A stretch of DNA of 40,635 nt from Chara braunii (lineage: Eukaryota; Streptophyta; Charophyceae; Charales; Characeae): assembly GCA_003427395.1 (NCBI GenBank), contig BFEA01000220.1, positions 1,575,267 to 1,615,901 on the forward strand, written 5' to 3'. Under the pieces are notes generated by a model. That model saw nothing but the letters and a program-made list of their open reading frames with translations, did not search any database and was not told where the DNA came from. The number at the start of each line of letters is the position of its first letter. Positions within the stretch are counted from its first letter, which is position 1. Positions 10,778-21,042 of this stretch are shown here, piece by piece. The position numbers and the translations under genes were made by a program.

Positions 10778-13700
10778 GGTGGTGACCTGGAACGTGAGGG
10801 GACTAGGGGACACGGATGGTAGGGAGAAGAGAGGAAGACTGAAATCATGGATTCACGAGTGGAAGGTAAAGTGCATATTTCTGCAGGAAACTAAGCTAGA
10901 CGAGACCAAACTGAAGATCATGACAGCGTGGTGGGATGGGCCGCAGGTATGGGCCCCAGCCCGGGGGACCAGAGGTGGGGTGGCGATCCTGCTGCACAGG
11001 GACCTTCAGGCCAGAGTGGTGGACTCGGAGGCAGACCTGTGGGGAAGGTGGGCGTGGCTGAAGGTGGAAGTGGCGAACGAGGAGTGGGTGTTTATGACCG
11101 TGTACGCCCCGAACGGAGTAGGGGAGAGAACCAGGTTTCTAGCAAGGTTAATGCAGCACATTCCAAAGACAGAGAATTTGCTGTTGGGCGGTGACTGGAA
11201 CCTCTCGCTGGACGAAGCCATGAGAGTGGATTCGCCGCAAGCGGACAGGAGTGACGTCCAAGCCCTGATGGGACTATGCACCGAGTTGGCACTTGTGGAC
11301 CCGTTTCCAGCATTGAACCAAGCGGATCCTGGGTACACTTGGTACTCGCACCTACACAGGGATGGTCGCCATATCATCAGGAGGAGATTAGATTATTTTC
11401 TAACAGGGGAACATCTGCAGAACCAGGTAACAACAGTCCGTACAGTCTGCCACCCACTATCGGATCATAAGCCAGTGGTAGCAGACATCAGGCTAATCCT
11501 AAGTGCAACTAGAGGGCGCGGTTTCTTCCGTCTAAACAGTCAGGTGTTGGAGGAGCCAGGGGTGGGAGAATGGGTAACCAAGCATATGGAGAGCTGGAAC
11601 CGAACACAGTCACACTTTGAGACCAAGGCACAATGGTTGGATGGTGGGTTAGCAATCACCTCAGGCATCCTGGACGTCATTTCTAGAATCCTCGCAAGCG
11701 AACGGAACAGGAAGGAGGCAGATTGCAAGAGAAGGGTAGAAGAGGCAGAGGTACGCATGGAGGACCATCCTATATCGGAAGTAGTATGGGCCACTGACAG
11801 GGAGAAAAGGCTGAATGAGTGGGACAAGCTGCAAGAAGAGAAGCACAGGAGGTGGTCAGAAATTTTGAAAGTCAAGGGCATTGAGACCAGCGACAGATTA
11901 ACAAAGGAGAACTTTCAACGTCTGATGCCACGTCGAACGCAACATCAAATGGTGGAGCTAAAGCACCCTTTCAACCGTTCAGCGCCGACTGCTAGTAATG
12001 TTGCAGGCATGTTGCACTACGCCAAGCTGTACTACATGGACATCTTGACCTCTAGAAGTCCCCAACAGAGTGTGAACTTGGATCTGTCCAGGGTCTCAGA
12101 CATGTGGGAGGACACTATAGTGAGGCTGCAACCCAACGCCAGGCTAGACTTGGATAGACCGGTCACGATAGAGGAAGTGAGGCAGACGCTCAAGTCTATG
12201 GCTAAAGGGAAATCTTCGGGGGCAGACAGACTTACGGTTGAATTTTATGCGGCCAACTGGGCGGCGTTCGGTCCTGCACTAGTGGATCTGTACAACGAGG
12301 TCCTAGTGGGAGGTAAGCTTGGTAAGGGGATGACACACGAAATAATTTCTGTGTTGTTCAAGAAGGGGGATAAATCGGAGGTGCGGAACTGGAGGCCTAT
12401 ATCTCTCCTGAACGTTTCATACAAACTGCTAGCGAAGACGCTGGCACGCAGACTGTCGAGGTACCTACCGGAGCTGGGATCAAGGCGCTTTCGTGCAAGG
12501 AAGGTCAATCTTCAACAACATTGTCACGGCCATTGAGACGCTGGAAGTGGTGCAAAAGGAAAATCTGGATATGGCGATCCTTCTCCTGGACCTGGAGAAG
12601 GCGTATGACAAAGTGGGCTGGACCTTCGTCCTCACCACCCTGCGGAGAATGGGATTCAGTGAAGGATTCTGCGCCTGGATCATTGCAATGTACACGCACT
12701 CCACTTCGTCGGTGATGATCAACGACCACCTATCAGACCCTTTCTCGCTCTCGAGATCCCTGAGACAGGGCTGCCCGCTAGCTCCCCTGGTCTTTGTACT
12801 CCAACTGGAAGTGTTGCTGAATAAAATCCGCAAGCACCCGAGCATTCGCGGCCTACGTCTGCATACGGGCGAAGAATGCAAGGTGAAGGCTCTAGCGAAC
12901 GACCTCTTCGCAGTGAGCGAAAACTCAGAGTTGTCCCTTTCGACGCTAAAGGGAGTCATGATGGATTACTCCAAGCTGTCCGAAGCGTCTGTCAACTGGA
13001 GCAAATCGGTGTACCTCCTTCCGGCGCAGTTTATGTTGAGAGTGGAGTGGGGCATGAGAAGAGTGGAAGTGGGCGAAGAAGAGAGGTTTCTGGGGGTTCT
13101 TATCAGCCTCCAGTTTGAATTCACAGCGCAGGGCCTACTTTTGCAGCAGCGCATTTCAGCAAGGCTCAAGAGTTGGTAGTGACTTGGCACCTGTCCCTGA
13201 TGGGGCGGGCTCTCGTGGCGAATGTGGCACTCTTCTCAATTCTCTAGTTCGTATCAACTGTCAGAGAGCTGGCGACGGGGATCATAAGAGCAATCAAGAG
13301 AATGGTAGGACGCTTCATTTGGAAGCCCCAGGCACGACTGACCGAAGGTTTCATCTCCAAGGTAGCGTTGGACACTCTTTCTTTCCCGCGGGCCAAAGGA
13401 GGTCTGGGTCTTTTTGACCTCGCTCGCCGAAACCAGGCGCAGCTGCGTGATTGGGTGGCCAAGCTGGCCACTTTAGCAACCAGAGAGCACTGGGTGGGAA
13501 TTGCAGAGCGCATACTGATGGGTGAATGGGTTTAAGCAGGGCGCAGGATGTATGGGACTGTTTTTTCATCCCGTCTTTTCGCAAGAAGAAACTCAGGTCT
13601 AGCTTTTGGGAACTGATCAGGAAAGCGTGGAACTGTCTCCCACCGGATCTGCAGAGGCCCCCGAGCACGAAGGAGGAAGTGTTGAAGCAGATGCTGTTTG

Positions 13701-15068
13701 AAAATCCAGAAGTAAAGGACCGACAGGGGCGGGCTCTCCTTCAAAGCGGACGGGTCCACAGGCTCGTTTGGCCAGGCCTGGGTCAAGCAGGGAGTAGTCC
13801 GAATTTCGGATCTGTGGTCAAGGTTGCTGGGAGGTTGGAAGCCCCTGGAGGACTTCAGGCAATCGCTCATACTCGGAGGCCTATAGAGGGTGGAAGAGAA
13901 CTGGAGGACCTTGCTCCAGGGTATGCCACAAGATTGGCTGACGCTGTTAGGACCAGAGGGGGTGGACCCAGAGGGCACCTGGTACGTCCCAGATCAAGTG
14001 GAGGAACCGGATGTGTTATGGAAAGTTAGTGAGGTCCTCCCCAGTGGCTTCAGACGTATCAAGCGCTGGCGTTGTGAAGGCCCAACAAACTTTTTACTTT
14101 TGGTAGAGCAAGACACGATCTTCAACTGGAACAACCCAGTGCAAGCAAGAGTGATAGAAGTACGGAGCAAAATATCTTCGGCCCATATTCTCACATTGGT
14201 AGGAAGACGCCAGCTCAACGAACTCTGTGTAGATCCATCTGCATGGAGTTGGTCTGCGGAACGAGGCGGGGTGGCAGCCTTGAGTATTGGGGACTACTCG
14301 GTCGATCTGGGTTACCGACAGCTCACACGGAAGATGAAGACCCCAGCACAGGTAGCAATTCCACGCTGGCAAGCGATATGGGAGGAAGACCTGTCAGGCG
14401 CAGAAGCTGAGTTTGAAAGGCTTTGGGAGTGCCTGGCCAACCTCCCGAACGGCAAGCAAGTCAGCATCCTCTGGATGCTCTCCCTACTGGTCTCCCCTTC
14501 AGCAGTGTGGCTGACGAGCAGGGGGACGGAAGTAAGCCTCGCATGCACAAGATGTAGGTGGCCTTTCGAATCCACCAGACATCTGTGGTGGGAATGTCCC
14601 GCCTCCAAGCGCATCTGGACCTGGTGGGAGCATCACTGGAAAGAATGTGGCGGGACGGGAGTGGAGTGGTCTGAGAAATGGGTACTCATGGGATTTCTCC
14701 CACCGCATGTAGAAGGACATCGAGGCTGGGGCTATGTCGCCCATGTGGTCCGGGGCCTGATCTGCGAGACAATTTGGAAGGACAGGAATAGGTCGAGATT
14801 TGACAGACGACCCTTTTCGGACTTGGAGGTTAAAGGGCACATCAAACTGGGCCTAAAACAAGCCATCCGGGCGGACTGTAGGCGCAGAGCCAAAGCAGGG
14901 CAAGGGAACAGGAGCCAACTCCGTTGGTTTCGTCACACTTGGGCGAAGAGCACTCAGTTAGTGTCGGTTCACCCAAGGGAGGGCTTGATTTTCTCGGACT
15001 GGGTGCTCAACAAGACACCAGTGCGAAATCAGCACCGTGGCAGGGTAGCAGGAGAGAGAGAAGTCTAG
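10761..15068 (+). pseudogene. LINE ORF2 (endonuclease-RT-zinc ribbon), disrupted
   Basis: The APE-type endonuclease occupies about 10770-11510: TWNVRGLGD, FLQETKLDE, GGDWN, RRLDYF and SDHKPV are all intact. RT follows: SSGADRLTVEFY, LFKKGDKSEVRNWRPISLLN, a frame change near 12477, DQGAFVQGRSIFNN, LDLEKAYDKVGW, RQGCPLAPLVF, then ALANDLFAV. The last should be ADD, so the first catalytic Asp of the pair is Asn. Further frame changes lie near 13180, 13530 and 13740, with TAG codons at 13245 and 13884. The C-terminus (13890-15068) is open and holds a zinc ribbon, CTRCRWPF then H-LWWECP. RT and endonuclease would perform target-primed reverse transcription, but this copy cannot. Confidence 0.85.
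14540..14610 (+). other. Zinc-ribbon (zf-RVT-like) segment of LINE ORF2
   Basis: The frame reads CTRCRWPFESTRHLWWECP. This gives Cys-x2-Cys, then His and Cys at the spacing typical of the zinc-binding domain that follows RT in plant L1 proteins. It lies in the longest undamaged C-terminal frame. Confidence 0.75.
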
Positions 15069-15483
15069 GGGTAGTACGGGGCCGTGGCAGTCACCAGGAC
15101 ACTCGGTGAGGTAGGGCCGCAGTGGGCCGATAGGGGAGTGTCTGTAGGTCCGGACGTTTGTCCTCTGGGCCGCGTTAGTCCCAGACGTAGGTAGGTAGTT
15201 AGTAGTAAGCTAAATAAAGCAGGAAGTCCATTCTCCAAGATGTTCAGAGTTTCCTATTCCTCTATTTACATGTGGATTGAGTCAGGCAAGGTATATGTAT
15301 AGCTTCTCGCAGTAACTGCGTTAAGTATGGTGAAACAGATAGGGATTCGGACAGATGGAGTGAAGAAGGTTTCTCAGGCAAGAGCCTGAGCGCTAAGCTG
15401 GCTGATGCTGTCAGATACCCCGGGTTGAATTGTGAGGTCCCCGGCCTCAAATTGATATTTGCAATTAAAAGTGACTGATTTGT

Positions 15484-15510
15484 TGAAAAAAAAAAAAAAA
15501 AAAAAAAAAA
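15484..15510 (+). repeat. A-tract, probable 3' tail of the LINE
   Basis: A run of about 27 adenines occurs about 270 nt after the aataaa near 15213 and in the LINE orientation. It is immediately followed by ggtctgttct. The same ten bases occur at 5530-5539, upstream of all LINE 5' sequence, so a very long insertion bounded by that decamer is conceivable; chance is also possible. Confidence 0.5.
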
Positions 15511-15546
15511 AGGTCTGTTCTCAGCAGCTACATGGGCTGGGGGTCC

Positions 15547-15578
15547 CGATTTATGCGTGTCATCCTTGCGCAGGGGCC

Positions 15579-15610
<32 letters not shown>

Positions 15611-15629
15611 ACGGATGTCCCGAAGGACC
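15547..15629 (-). ncRNA. U6: U6 snRNA-like sequence, 3'-truncated (probable pseudogene)
   Basis: The minus strand matches U6 from the 5' hairpin (GGTCCTTCGGGACATCCG) through ACAGAGAAG, TTAGCATGG and the GATGACACGCATAAATC segment. It is very well conserved over about 83 nt but lacks the final ~18 nt and a T-run terminator. I see no plant upstream sequence element or TATA box at the expected place (15650-15700), so it is probably a retrocopy lying just beyond the LINE tail. Confidence 0.7.
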
Positions 15630-15699
15630 GGGCAGGGGGTCCCAAATGATCTTTGCCGATTTTTTTTGCAAATGATCTTTTTCGATTTCAATCATGGAT

Positions 15700-16248
15700 C
15701 ACACGTCATGGGGGGTAGGCGGACGCTTAGCGCGGTAGGTGCAATTGCAGTTGCGCTTTCAGCACGGCACCGGTAAGCCGCCGTTTCCTTTTCGCGCTTT
15801 CGCTTTCGCTTTCGCTTTTGTTTTTTTTTGCGTACTTTTCGCTATCCGCCGTGCTCGCTGTTGGGCGGCGAGTGGTTCTTCCCCGCGCTCGTTTTGGTAG
15901 GCTGTGTGTGTGGCCGGGGGGGTTATCGGGCGACTCGTTTGGGAATATCGCAATAATGATTCTCCGGCGTGCAGTTGTTCGTGGGAGGTTTGGCGCGCGT
16001 GTGGCGGGACCTCCACCGTGGCGAGGTGGCCTGCGGCAGCTGTATTTTTCCCCGCCGATCTGAAAAAAGCTTGTCTGCCGCCATCGCCAGTGTGTGAGGG
16101 AAAAACGTGGAAAACGAACAAGTTGATCGACGGACTTCTGGTACTACATAGTAGTAGCAGTAGCAGTAGAAGCTGAACGTCATCCCAGGCTCTCCTGTCC
16201 TCTCCTGTCCTCTCTTGTCCTCTACTGCGGGACTCCAAGGAAGGAAGT
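15700..16248 (+). promoter_or_regulatory. GC-rich island with CT-rich leader ahead of a possible first exon
   Basis: Unlike the surrounding AT-rich repeats, this stretch is GC-rich. It has a ttcgctttcgctttcgc array at 15797-15818 and, directly upstream of ATG 16249, a pyrimidine-rich leader of tcctctcctgtcctctcttg repeats. CT-rich patches near start sites are common in plant core promoters. No definite TATA box was identified. The assignment as a promoter is inference. Confidence 0.3.
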
Positions 16249-16472
16249 ATGGCGGTGGCGATGGCGAGAGCCGCTTGCGCAGGTGCTGTGGCAACGCGAA
16301 TTGGTAGGTCATCGGCAGGATCCGCCGTCTCGGCTGAGGGCGCGGAAGGTGCGGGATATGGCTCGGTGCTTCAGGATCGGTTATTGAGGGTCGGAATGAT
16401 GAGGCCGCAACTAGTGCCACGTGTCGCGCGCTCAAATGCCGCTTCACCAAGCTGCTATTCTCGGCGAAAGAG
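16249..16472 (+). CDS. Possible first exon encoding an organelle-targeting peptide
   Basis: The ATG lies in good eukaryotic context (A at -3, G at +4). It opens MAVAMARAACAGAVATR followed by Ser/Ala/Gly/Arg-rich sequence with few acidic residues, as in plastid or mitochondrial transit peptides. Candidate donors are at 16304 (G|GTAGGT, phase 1), 16393 region (AGG|GTCGGA, phase 0) and 16473 (AG|GTCAGA). After that the frame runs into CT-rich low-complexity sequence. It could be exon 1 of the PurL gene starting again at 26.78 kb: the phase-1 donor at 16304 fits an acceptor ahead of 26776. It could equally be another gene or a chance frame. Confidence 0.25.
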
Positions 16473-16479
16473 GTCAGAC

Positions 16480-17340
16480 GCCTTGACATCTCTCAGCTGT
16501 CTATCATCTGTGCTGAGCTCTGCGCTGCTCTCCTCCTTCTCCTTCCTTCCTTGCGCCCTCCCTCCCTCCCTCCCTCCCTCCCTCGACCTCGTTATCCTCT
16601 TCTATTGAGCTTCTTCTGATTGCGATGTCTGCTCCTCATCTTCCTCTTTTCTCTCTTCTGTGCTGGCAAACCGCAGATCCTTGGGCCTCTGTGACTCTTC
16701 TCTCTTCATACACGTCCTGAACGGTGTTTTTCTTTTTTTTTTTTGGATAATTTCTTGAGTGTTGCTATTTACTAATTTGTTTTAATGCCCGAAAATTAAA
16801 TTTACTGGTTAATTGGTAGCGATCTCTCTTTTAATGCCCGAAAAAGGGACCACTGTCTCTCTGCATCTCTCATGACGTGTGCTTAGTGTCCCCCCGCCAT
16901 AACCTCGTTCTCTTATGTGTTGTCGTCTCTGTGTGTGCGCGCTTACTCAGGCTTTCCCAGATTCTCTCCCTCCCCTCCTTTGTCTTTCATCCCGTCGTCA
17001 TCCTCTTCATCTTTGTCGTGCTCTTCATTTTTGTGCTTTCTCTTCCTTTCTCACTCTTTCACTCTCTCTACTGGAAATCACGAAGTTGCATTACGTTTTA
17101 TTTTTTTTTAGTCTGGAAGGGTTCTCCACTAATACAGCCTGTGTGATGTACAATAATATAATAGTAAACTAGTATCACCTAAGTGATGGTGATTGACAAT
17201 AACAATAATTAATAATTTAATACTAATATTAATAATTTAATAATAATAATTGATAATTTAATAATAATATTAATAATTTAATAATAATAATTAATTATTT
17301 GAATGTCTCTGAACGAATGTACTGCGGACTAAACGCTATC
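16480..17340. other. CT-rich low-complexity and AT-rich repeat DNA, no gene
   Basis: Positions 16500-17080 are pyrimidine-rich, including a ccctccctccct array at about 16558-16584. They give spurious Ser/Leu/Phe-rich frames. Positions 17205-17302 are variants of aataatttaataataata in tandem. The phrase taatgcccgaaaa occurs twice (16783 and 16831 regions). I recognise no gene. Confidence 0.5.
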
Positions 17341-17453
17341 ATAGATCTTGCTTGATGTGTGTGGGCGATTTTCTCAGTGACTGTCGGAGAATGTCGTTTA
17401 TGATCGTAGGCGGCATTAATAGCGAGAGTGCTGCCGTGTCCGTCCACGAAAGC

Positions 17454-17540
17454 AACCCACCGTGATCATGAATGTATACAAGGGATCTTCCCGGTCCGAT
17501 ACGGTTATGATGAGTGGTGGGTTGTGTTCGGGAGAAATCG
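17454..17540. mobile_element. Degraded copy of the CCGTCTTC palindromic MITE
   Basis: The block gatcatgaatgtatacaagg, the ccggtccgatacggttatga block and the ending gttgtgttcggg match the interior and right arm of the A subtype of the MITE family described for 17544-17643. Its left arm is mostly replaced. It directly abuts the complete copy. Confidence 0.5.
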
Positions 17541-17543
17541 CAA

Positions 17544-17643
17544 CCGTCTTCCCCCGAACATAACGCACCCTCATTCTGACTGTATCTGGCCGGAAACATA
17601 CCTTGTATACGTCCCTTTTCAGGGTGCGTTCGGGGGAAGACGG
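17544..17643. mobile_element. Palindromic MITE, CCGTCTTC family, A subtype
   Basis: The terminal inverted repeat is CCGTCTTCCCCCGAACATAA on the left, with its complement on the right apart from small gaps. The interior reads gactgtatctggccggaaa. The right flank is TA and the left flank AA; other copies have TA on both sides. An (AGT)n microsatellite follows immediately. TA target duplication and lack of coding capacity place it near Tc1/mariner-type (Stowaway-like) MITEs. Confidence 0.75.
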
Positions 17644-17645
17644 TA

Positions 17646-17682
17646 ATAGTAGTAGTAGTAGTAGTAGTAGTAGTAGGTGTAG
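17646..17682. repeat. (AGT)n microsatellite
   Basis: About eleven tandem tag/agt triplets follow directly after the right end of the MITE at 17544-17643. Confidence 0.85.
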
Positions 17683-17922
17683 TAGTAATGGTCGTCCAAT
17701 ATGTCATACTTATTGTATGAATTGAATTGAATTCATCATAGAATGAATATTTAATTCGGCGACTGGAAAAACCCTGGTTAAGGTACGGTAGTCGCGAAAT
17801 GAGATAATGCAGCGGCGAGGTCCCGCTTGCCAGGATTGTTCCTATATGGACGTTGATTTTTGTAGTAGACGGTCGGAAGGTGCAGAAAATCTTCGTAATT
17901 GCCGGGTAAGTAGGTCGTAGCC

Positions 17923-18096
17923 CCAGGGGCACAGTCCCACTAGCAAAGAGGATTGGATTCAGTGGCTGAATCTCGACGTGTTTGTGGAAAGGTGCAGAAA
18001 ATCGCGATTGATCTGTTTTTCTGCATCTCTGCATAAAACACATCCAGATTCAGGCGCTAAATCCAATCCTCTGTGCTTGTGGGTTCTAGCCCTTGG
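17923..18096. mobile_element. Fold-back MITE, GTCCCACTAGCAAAGAGG family, copy 1
   Basis: The left arm contains gtcccactagcaaagaggat then tggattcagtggctgaatct. The right arm is the complement with a few mismatches (aatcctctgtgcttgtggg). A homologous copy lies at 19602-19755. It has no coding capacity. I could not settle a target duplication. Confidence 0.7.
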
Positions 18097-18307
18097 TGAA
18101 GGCGCTGGCTCCGGCTTTGTCGTATATGTGCATTTTGATTAATAGAGCATCCGAGAAGTATAGTCCGCCGCCATCACCACCATCCATGCATCTGACTGGT
18201 TTTACGGTCAGATTCCATTCGATCACGCTGAGCAGGGGAGGGAGGAAAGGGGCGACGAGAGGGTGGTGGCACTGAACTATTCCCTACCGGTAGCAATTGT
18301 CTTTATA

Positions 18308-18575
18308 TCCCTTTTTGAAAAGGGCAACAGCCTCTAGATATCATCGTAAATCAATTAATTTCAATTTTTTTTTTTTCTGTTCATCTGATTGCATCTGGGC
18401 TCGAACTTGGATCTGTATTTCAAGATCATTTCATGGGTGTACCAACTGTAGCTACCTTCTTCCCCCGAATACAACGTACGGTCATTACAGCTGTATTTGC
18501 GGCATGTTTCAGTCTAGATACAGCTATAATGACCTTACGTTGTATTCGGGGGAAAAAGGTAGGCCTGTTGGTAGG
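18308..18575 (-). mobile_element. tRNA-derived SINE, minus strand, split by a MITE
   Basis: The element shares body segments with the full copy at 28348-28673 (gggcaacag, ttcatctgattg-atctgg-ttcgaac, ggtgtaccaactg). The poly(T) at 18366-18377 is an A-rich stretch on the element's strand. Its head, which should read accaactgagctaggcccgt, is interrupted after accaactgtagcta by the MITE at 18455-18559 and resumes as taggcctgttgg. The insertion duplicated TA. Confidence 0.65.
18455..18559. mobile_element. Palindromic MITE, CCGTCTTC family, inside a SINE head
   Basis: 105 bp, flanked by TA on both sides. The arms begin CCTTCTTCCCCCGAATACAA, pair almost perfectly, and meet around a short loop near 18505-18515. 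Interior words ggtcattacagctgtatt and its complement link it to the B subtype. The interrupted SINE head provides the reference for the unoccupied site. Confidence 0.8.
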
Positions 18576-18774
18576 TAGCAATTTTCTCCACGATTTAAAA
18601 AGCCAGAATTATTTTTATTTTTTTTTCTTTCATTTGTCTTTCCTCTCCGGTAGTTTTTAGCTATGCTTGCAGGGGTCCCGTGTTTAGCCTTTTTTGAGTA
18701 GGTAGGTAGGTAGTGAAAGCACTGAATGGTGAAGTTGAGACAAGAATATATAGCTTTATTAGCTTAGTTAAAAA

Positions 18775-18905
18775 AAAAAATGGCGACGGCCTTGGGTTAT
18801 CATCATCGAGGTGACAGGCCCCATGTAATAATGCCGTGGTATTTTTTATTCATCCGATTACATCGTGATTCGAACCATGGGCGTATCATCAGCGAGGTGA
18901 CAGGC
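18775..18905 (-). mobile_element. SINE fragment, same family, minus strand
   Basis: The stretch ttgggttatcatcatcgagg, gtgacaggcccc and ttcatccgattacatcgtga then ttcgaaccatgg matches the body and box B region of the SINE at 28348-28673. The plus-strand A-run at 18770-18780 is adjacent. The tRNA-like head is lost. Confidence 0.5.
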
Positions 18906-19013
18906 CTTGGTCTGTTTATCGACAGTTCCGCATGTGGGCGTACCCAGTCACACGCCCACATGCGGTGGGTGGATTTTTAAATTTTGGCCAAGCCAATGGA
19001 GAAGTCAAATTCG

Positions 19014-19134
19014 GACCTCGCTCCACTACTCACCAAACGTGCAAACTGAGAATGAATCTTCCGCTAGAACATGGAAAGATACACCGCCATATTTTTTGTC
19101 TTTTGTGCATGTGGTTAGTAGTGGAAGGAGGACC
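19014..19134. mobile_element. Fold-back element, CCTCGCTCCACTACTCACC family, copy 1
   Basis: The left end reads cctcgctccactactcacca and the right end ggttagtagtggaaggagga, a decayed complement. The interior (tgagaatgaa, acatggaaagat, tattttttgtct) matches the better copy at 21942-22049. Confidence 0.65.
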
Positions 19135-19601
19135 ACAGTATGCTCCTGTCCTTGAAATTTTGGAATTTCGAAAATTATGGGGATATCACCCGGATATGAA
19201 AAAAATTGGAAAGTTTTTGGAATTTTAAGAATTTTGAGAGACTTGATAAATTTGGAAATTTCGCTGAGAATTTGGGAAATGTGGAAATTTCGCCCTCTAC
19301 CACAGCTATAATAGGGGATCTGGGGCGACGGCCAGGCCTTTTTTTTTTTTTTTTTTTTTTGGGTGGCCCGATGGGACAACGGATCAGATATTAAACTGAT
19401 CAGAACAGATACTACATTTGATCTATTTTTAGCCCAAAGGCCGAAAAATGTCTTAGTCCGTACCGTATCTATAACCCCGTGAGATTGGAAAAAATGGACA
19501 GCAAAACAAAAAAAAAAAAATCACCATTGGGTCAATGAGCTGTAACGGGATAGTTGTCATTCTGGGATCGATTGTTTTGGCCAGTCTAGTTTCATGCCAG
19601 T

Positions 19602-19755
19602 CAAGGGCGAGGTCCCACTTGCAAAGAGAATTGGATTAAGTGCCTGAATCTGGATGGGTTTTAAGCAGAGATGCAGGAAAAGCAGATCAATCATGATGTT
19701 TTCAGCACCTCGGCGTTGAATCCAATCCTCTTTGCTAGTGGGACGTCGCCCCAAG
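19602..19755. mobile_element. Fold-back MITE, GTCCCACTAGCAAAGAGG family, copy 2
   Basis: The left arm is caagggcgaggtcccacttg then caaagagaattggatt. The right arm is aatccaatcctctttgctag then tgggacgtcgcccc. The interior (gcagagatgcag-aaa-cagatcaatc) matches copy 1 at 17923-18096 in inverted orientation. Confidence 0.7.
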
Positions 19756-19818
19756 AGAGGCCTGTGTATCCATTTGCGAACGTGGTTTTCACTCAAAGCG
19801 CCAAAGCCTCGACCACTA

Positions 19819-19923
19819 CCCGTCTTCCCCCGAACGCAACGCACCCCTATAATGACTGTATAGAACTAATTTTCCGGTCCGATACAATCGTGATGAGGGT
19901 GCTTTGTGCTCGGGGGAAGACGA
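19819..19923. mobile_element. Palindromic MITE, CCGTCTTC family, A subtype
   Basis: 105 bp with TA on both sides. The left arm reads CCCGTCTTCCCCCGAACGCA then acgcacccctataatgactg; the right arm ends tgctcgggggaagacga. The interior ccggtccgatacaatcgtga matches the fragment at 17454-17540. Confidence 0.8.
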
Positions 19924-20098
19924 TAGCCTGGCCCAGGGCGGCTGCGAAAAAAACAAGAGTGCGGCCATCGAATCGCAATCGCGATGGCAATAGCGAGTCG
20001 GGACACAAGGCGTCGGCCTAATCGGATCCCTACGATCCCAATGTACTACGCAATTACCAAGAACGGGGATTGGATTGCCATTTCTAATCGGCAAGTGA

Positions 20099-20315
20099 AC
20101 ACCTTTCTTGATTGGTAATGGCATATCACTCTTGGTTGGTAATCACATGTCTTTGCTGATTGGTAATTGCATGCCTTTCTTGATTGGTAATTAATTGCAT
20201 ACCTTTCTTGATTGGTAATTGCGTACCTTTCTTGATTGGTAATTGCATACCTTTCTTGATTCTTCCTTGATTGGTAATTGCATGCATTGCTTGATTGGTA
20301 GTTACTGCATGCCAT
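20099..20315. repeat. Minisatellite, unit ~23 bp (ttgattggtaattgcatacc)
   Basis: About nine to ten tandem copies of a unit close to ttgattggtaattgcatacc plus tttc, with small insertions and variant units (tggttggtaatcacatgtct). The minus strand reads as a NYQSRK-type repeat peptide, which is a by-product. Confidence 0.85.
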
Positions 20316-20347
20316 TGGAATCATCTGTTATGTGATTTCAGTAGCTA

Positions 20348-20452
20348 CCGTCTTCACCCGAATAGAACGCCTGGTCGTTATAGCTGTATCTGAACTGAAA
20401 GTTGCCTCAAGTACAGCTATAATGACCAGTCGTTCTCTCTGGATGGAGACGG
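20348..20452. mobile_element. Palindromic MITE, CCGTCTTC family, B subtype
   Basis: 105 bp with TA on both sides. The left arm is CCGTCTTCACCCGAATAGAA then cgcctggtcgttatagctgt; the right arm is the complement with small changes. Confidence 0.8.
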
Positions 20453-20469
20453 TAGCGGGTGCTGGCAGG

Positions 20470-21040
20470 CAAAAAGGTATGGCTGATGACGCTTGGTGGT
20501 TATGTATGCGTCGTCGTGATTGGACTCTGTTATTTGCCTGGTGTGAGGAAGAGTGACAACCTCCTGTCCTGCACATGGTTTGACAGGATGTCATGTCTGT
20601 TTGCATATCTGGTTTGCTTCCTAAGAATGAGTTACGTGAACATTTATAATTTTTGTATCAATGATAATGATGTTCGAACTTGTAAATTCATCAAGTATTC
20701 TAAGTTCATTTAGTATTCTAAGTTCATTTTATTATTCTAAGTTCATTTATGATTTAAATGAGTTAATACAACAGTTGTGACGCATAAGTAGCAAACCTGA
20801 GCGAATGGTGTACCTAAGGACTGCTCCGCAGTCTCCATCCAACATGGGCTCCGTGAAAGGCGGGTAAAACAGGACAAGGTGGACAGGATGAGATCAGGAC
20901 TAATGTGGAAAGTGATGACTGAGTGACGTGATGACCACCAGACGGTAGGTCTGATAGGCAGCCTGAGGAATTGCACAGGGGAGGACCCTCCCCTTGCCTC
21001 GCCTCCCCGAGGGCCACCCTGCTGGGTGACTGGGTGCTGC
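20470..21040. other. Intergenic, no gene seen
   Basis: The stretch is AT-rich. Three tandem copies of a 14-22 nt unit around attctaagttcattt lie at about 20695-20750. The remainder (20760-21040) is unremarkable and has no coding frame that I would defend. Confidence 0.5.
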
Positions 21041-21042
21041 TA

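Larger units (their letters stand above)
7496..15511 (+). mobile_element. Near full-length L1-type LINE, inactive
   Basis: The order is 5' tandem monomers, ORF1, a short ORF1/ORF2 overlap (ATG at 10761, ORF1 stop at 10775-10777), ORF2 with endonuclease, RT and zinc ribbon, then a 3' UTR with aataaa (about 15213) and a 26-28 nt A-tract ending at 15510. The 5' end may lie further upstream in the 6.85-7.5 kb repeats. ORF1 has stops and frame changes, and ORF2 has at least four frame changes and two internal stops, so the copy cannot mobilise itself. No RNase H domain was recognised. Confidence 0.8.

Noticed and set aside
15547-15629. Functional U6 snRNA gene
   Set aside because: The 3' end and T-terminator are missing and no upstream element or TATA box is visible.
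16877-17172. Ser/Phe/Leu-rich plus-strand frames (membrane-protein-like)
   Set aside because: They derive from a pyrimidine-rich tract; all three frames are open for the same reason.
20099-20315. CRISPR-like array
   Set aside because: Units are contiguous with no unique spacers, and the setting is eukaryotic; it is a minisatellite.
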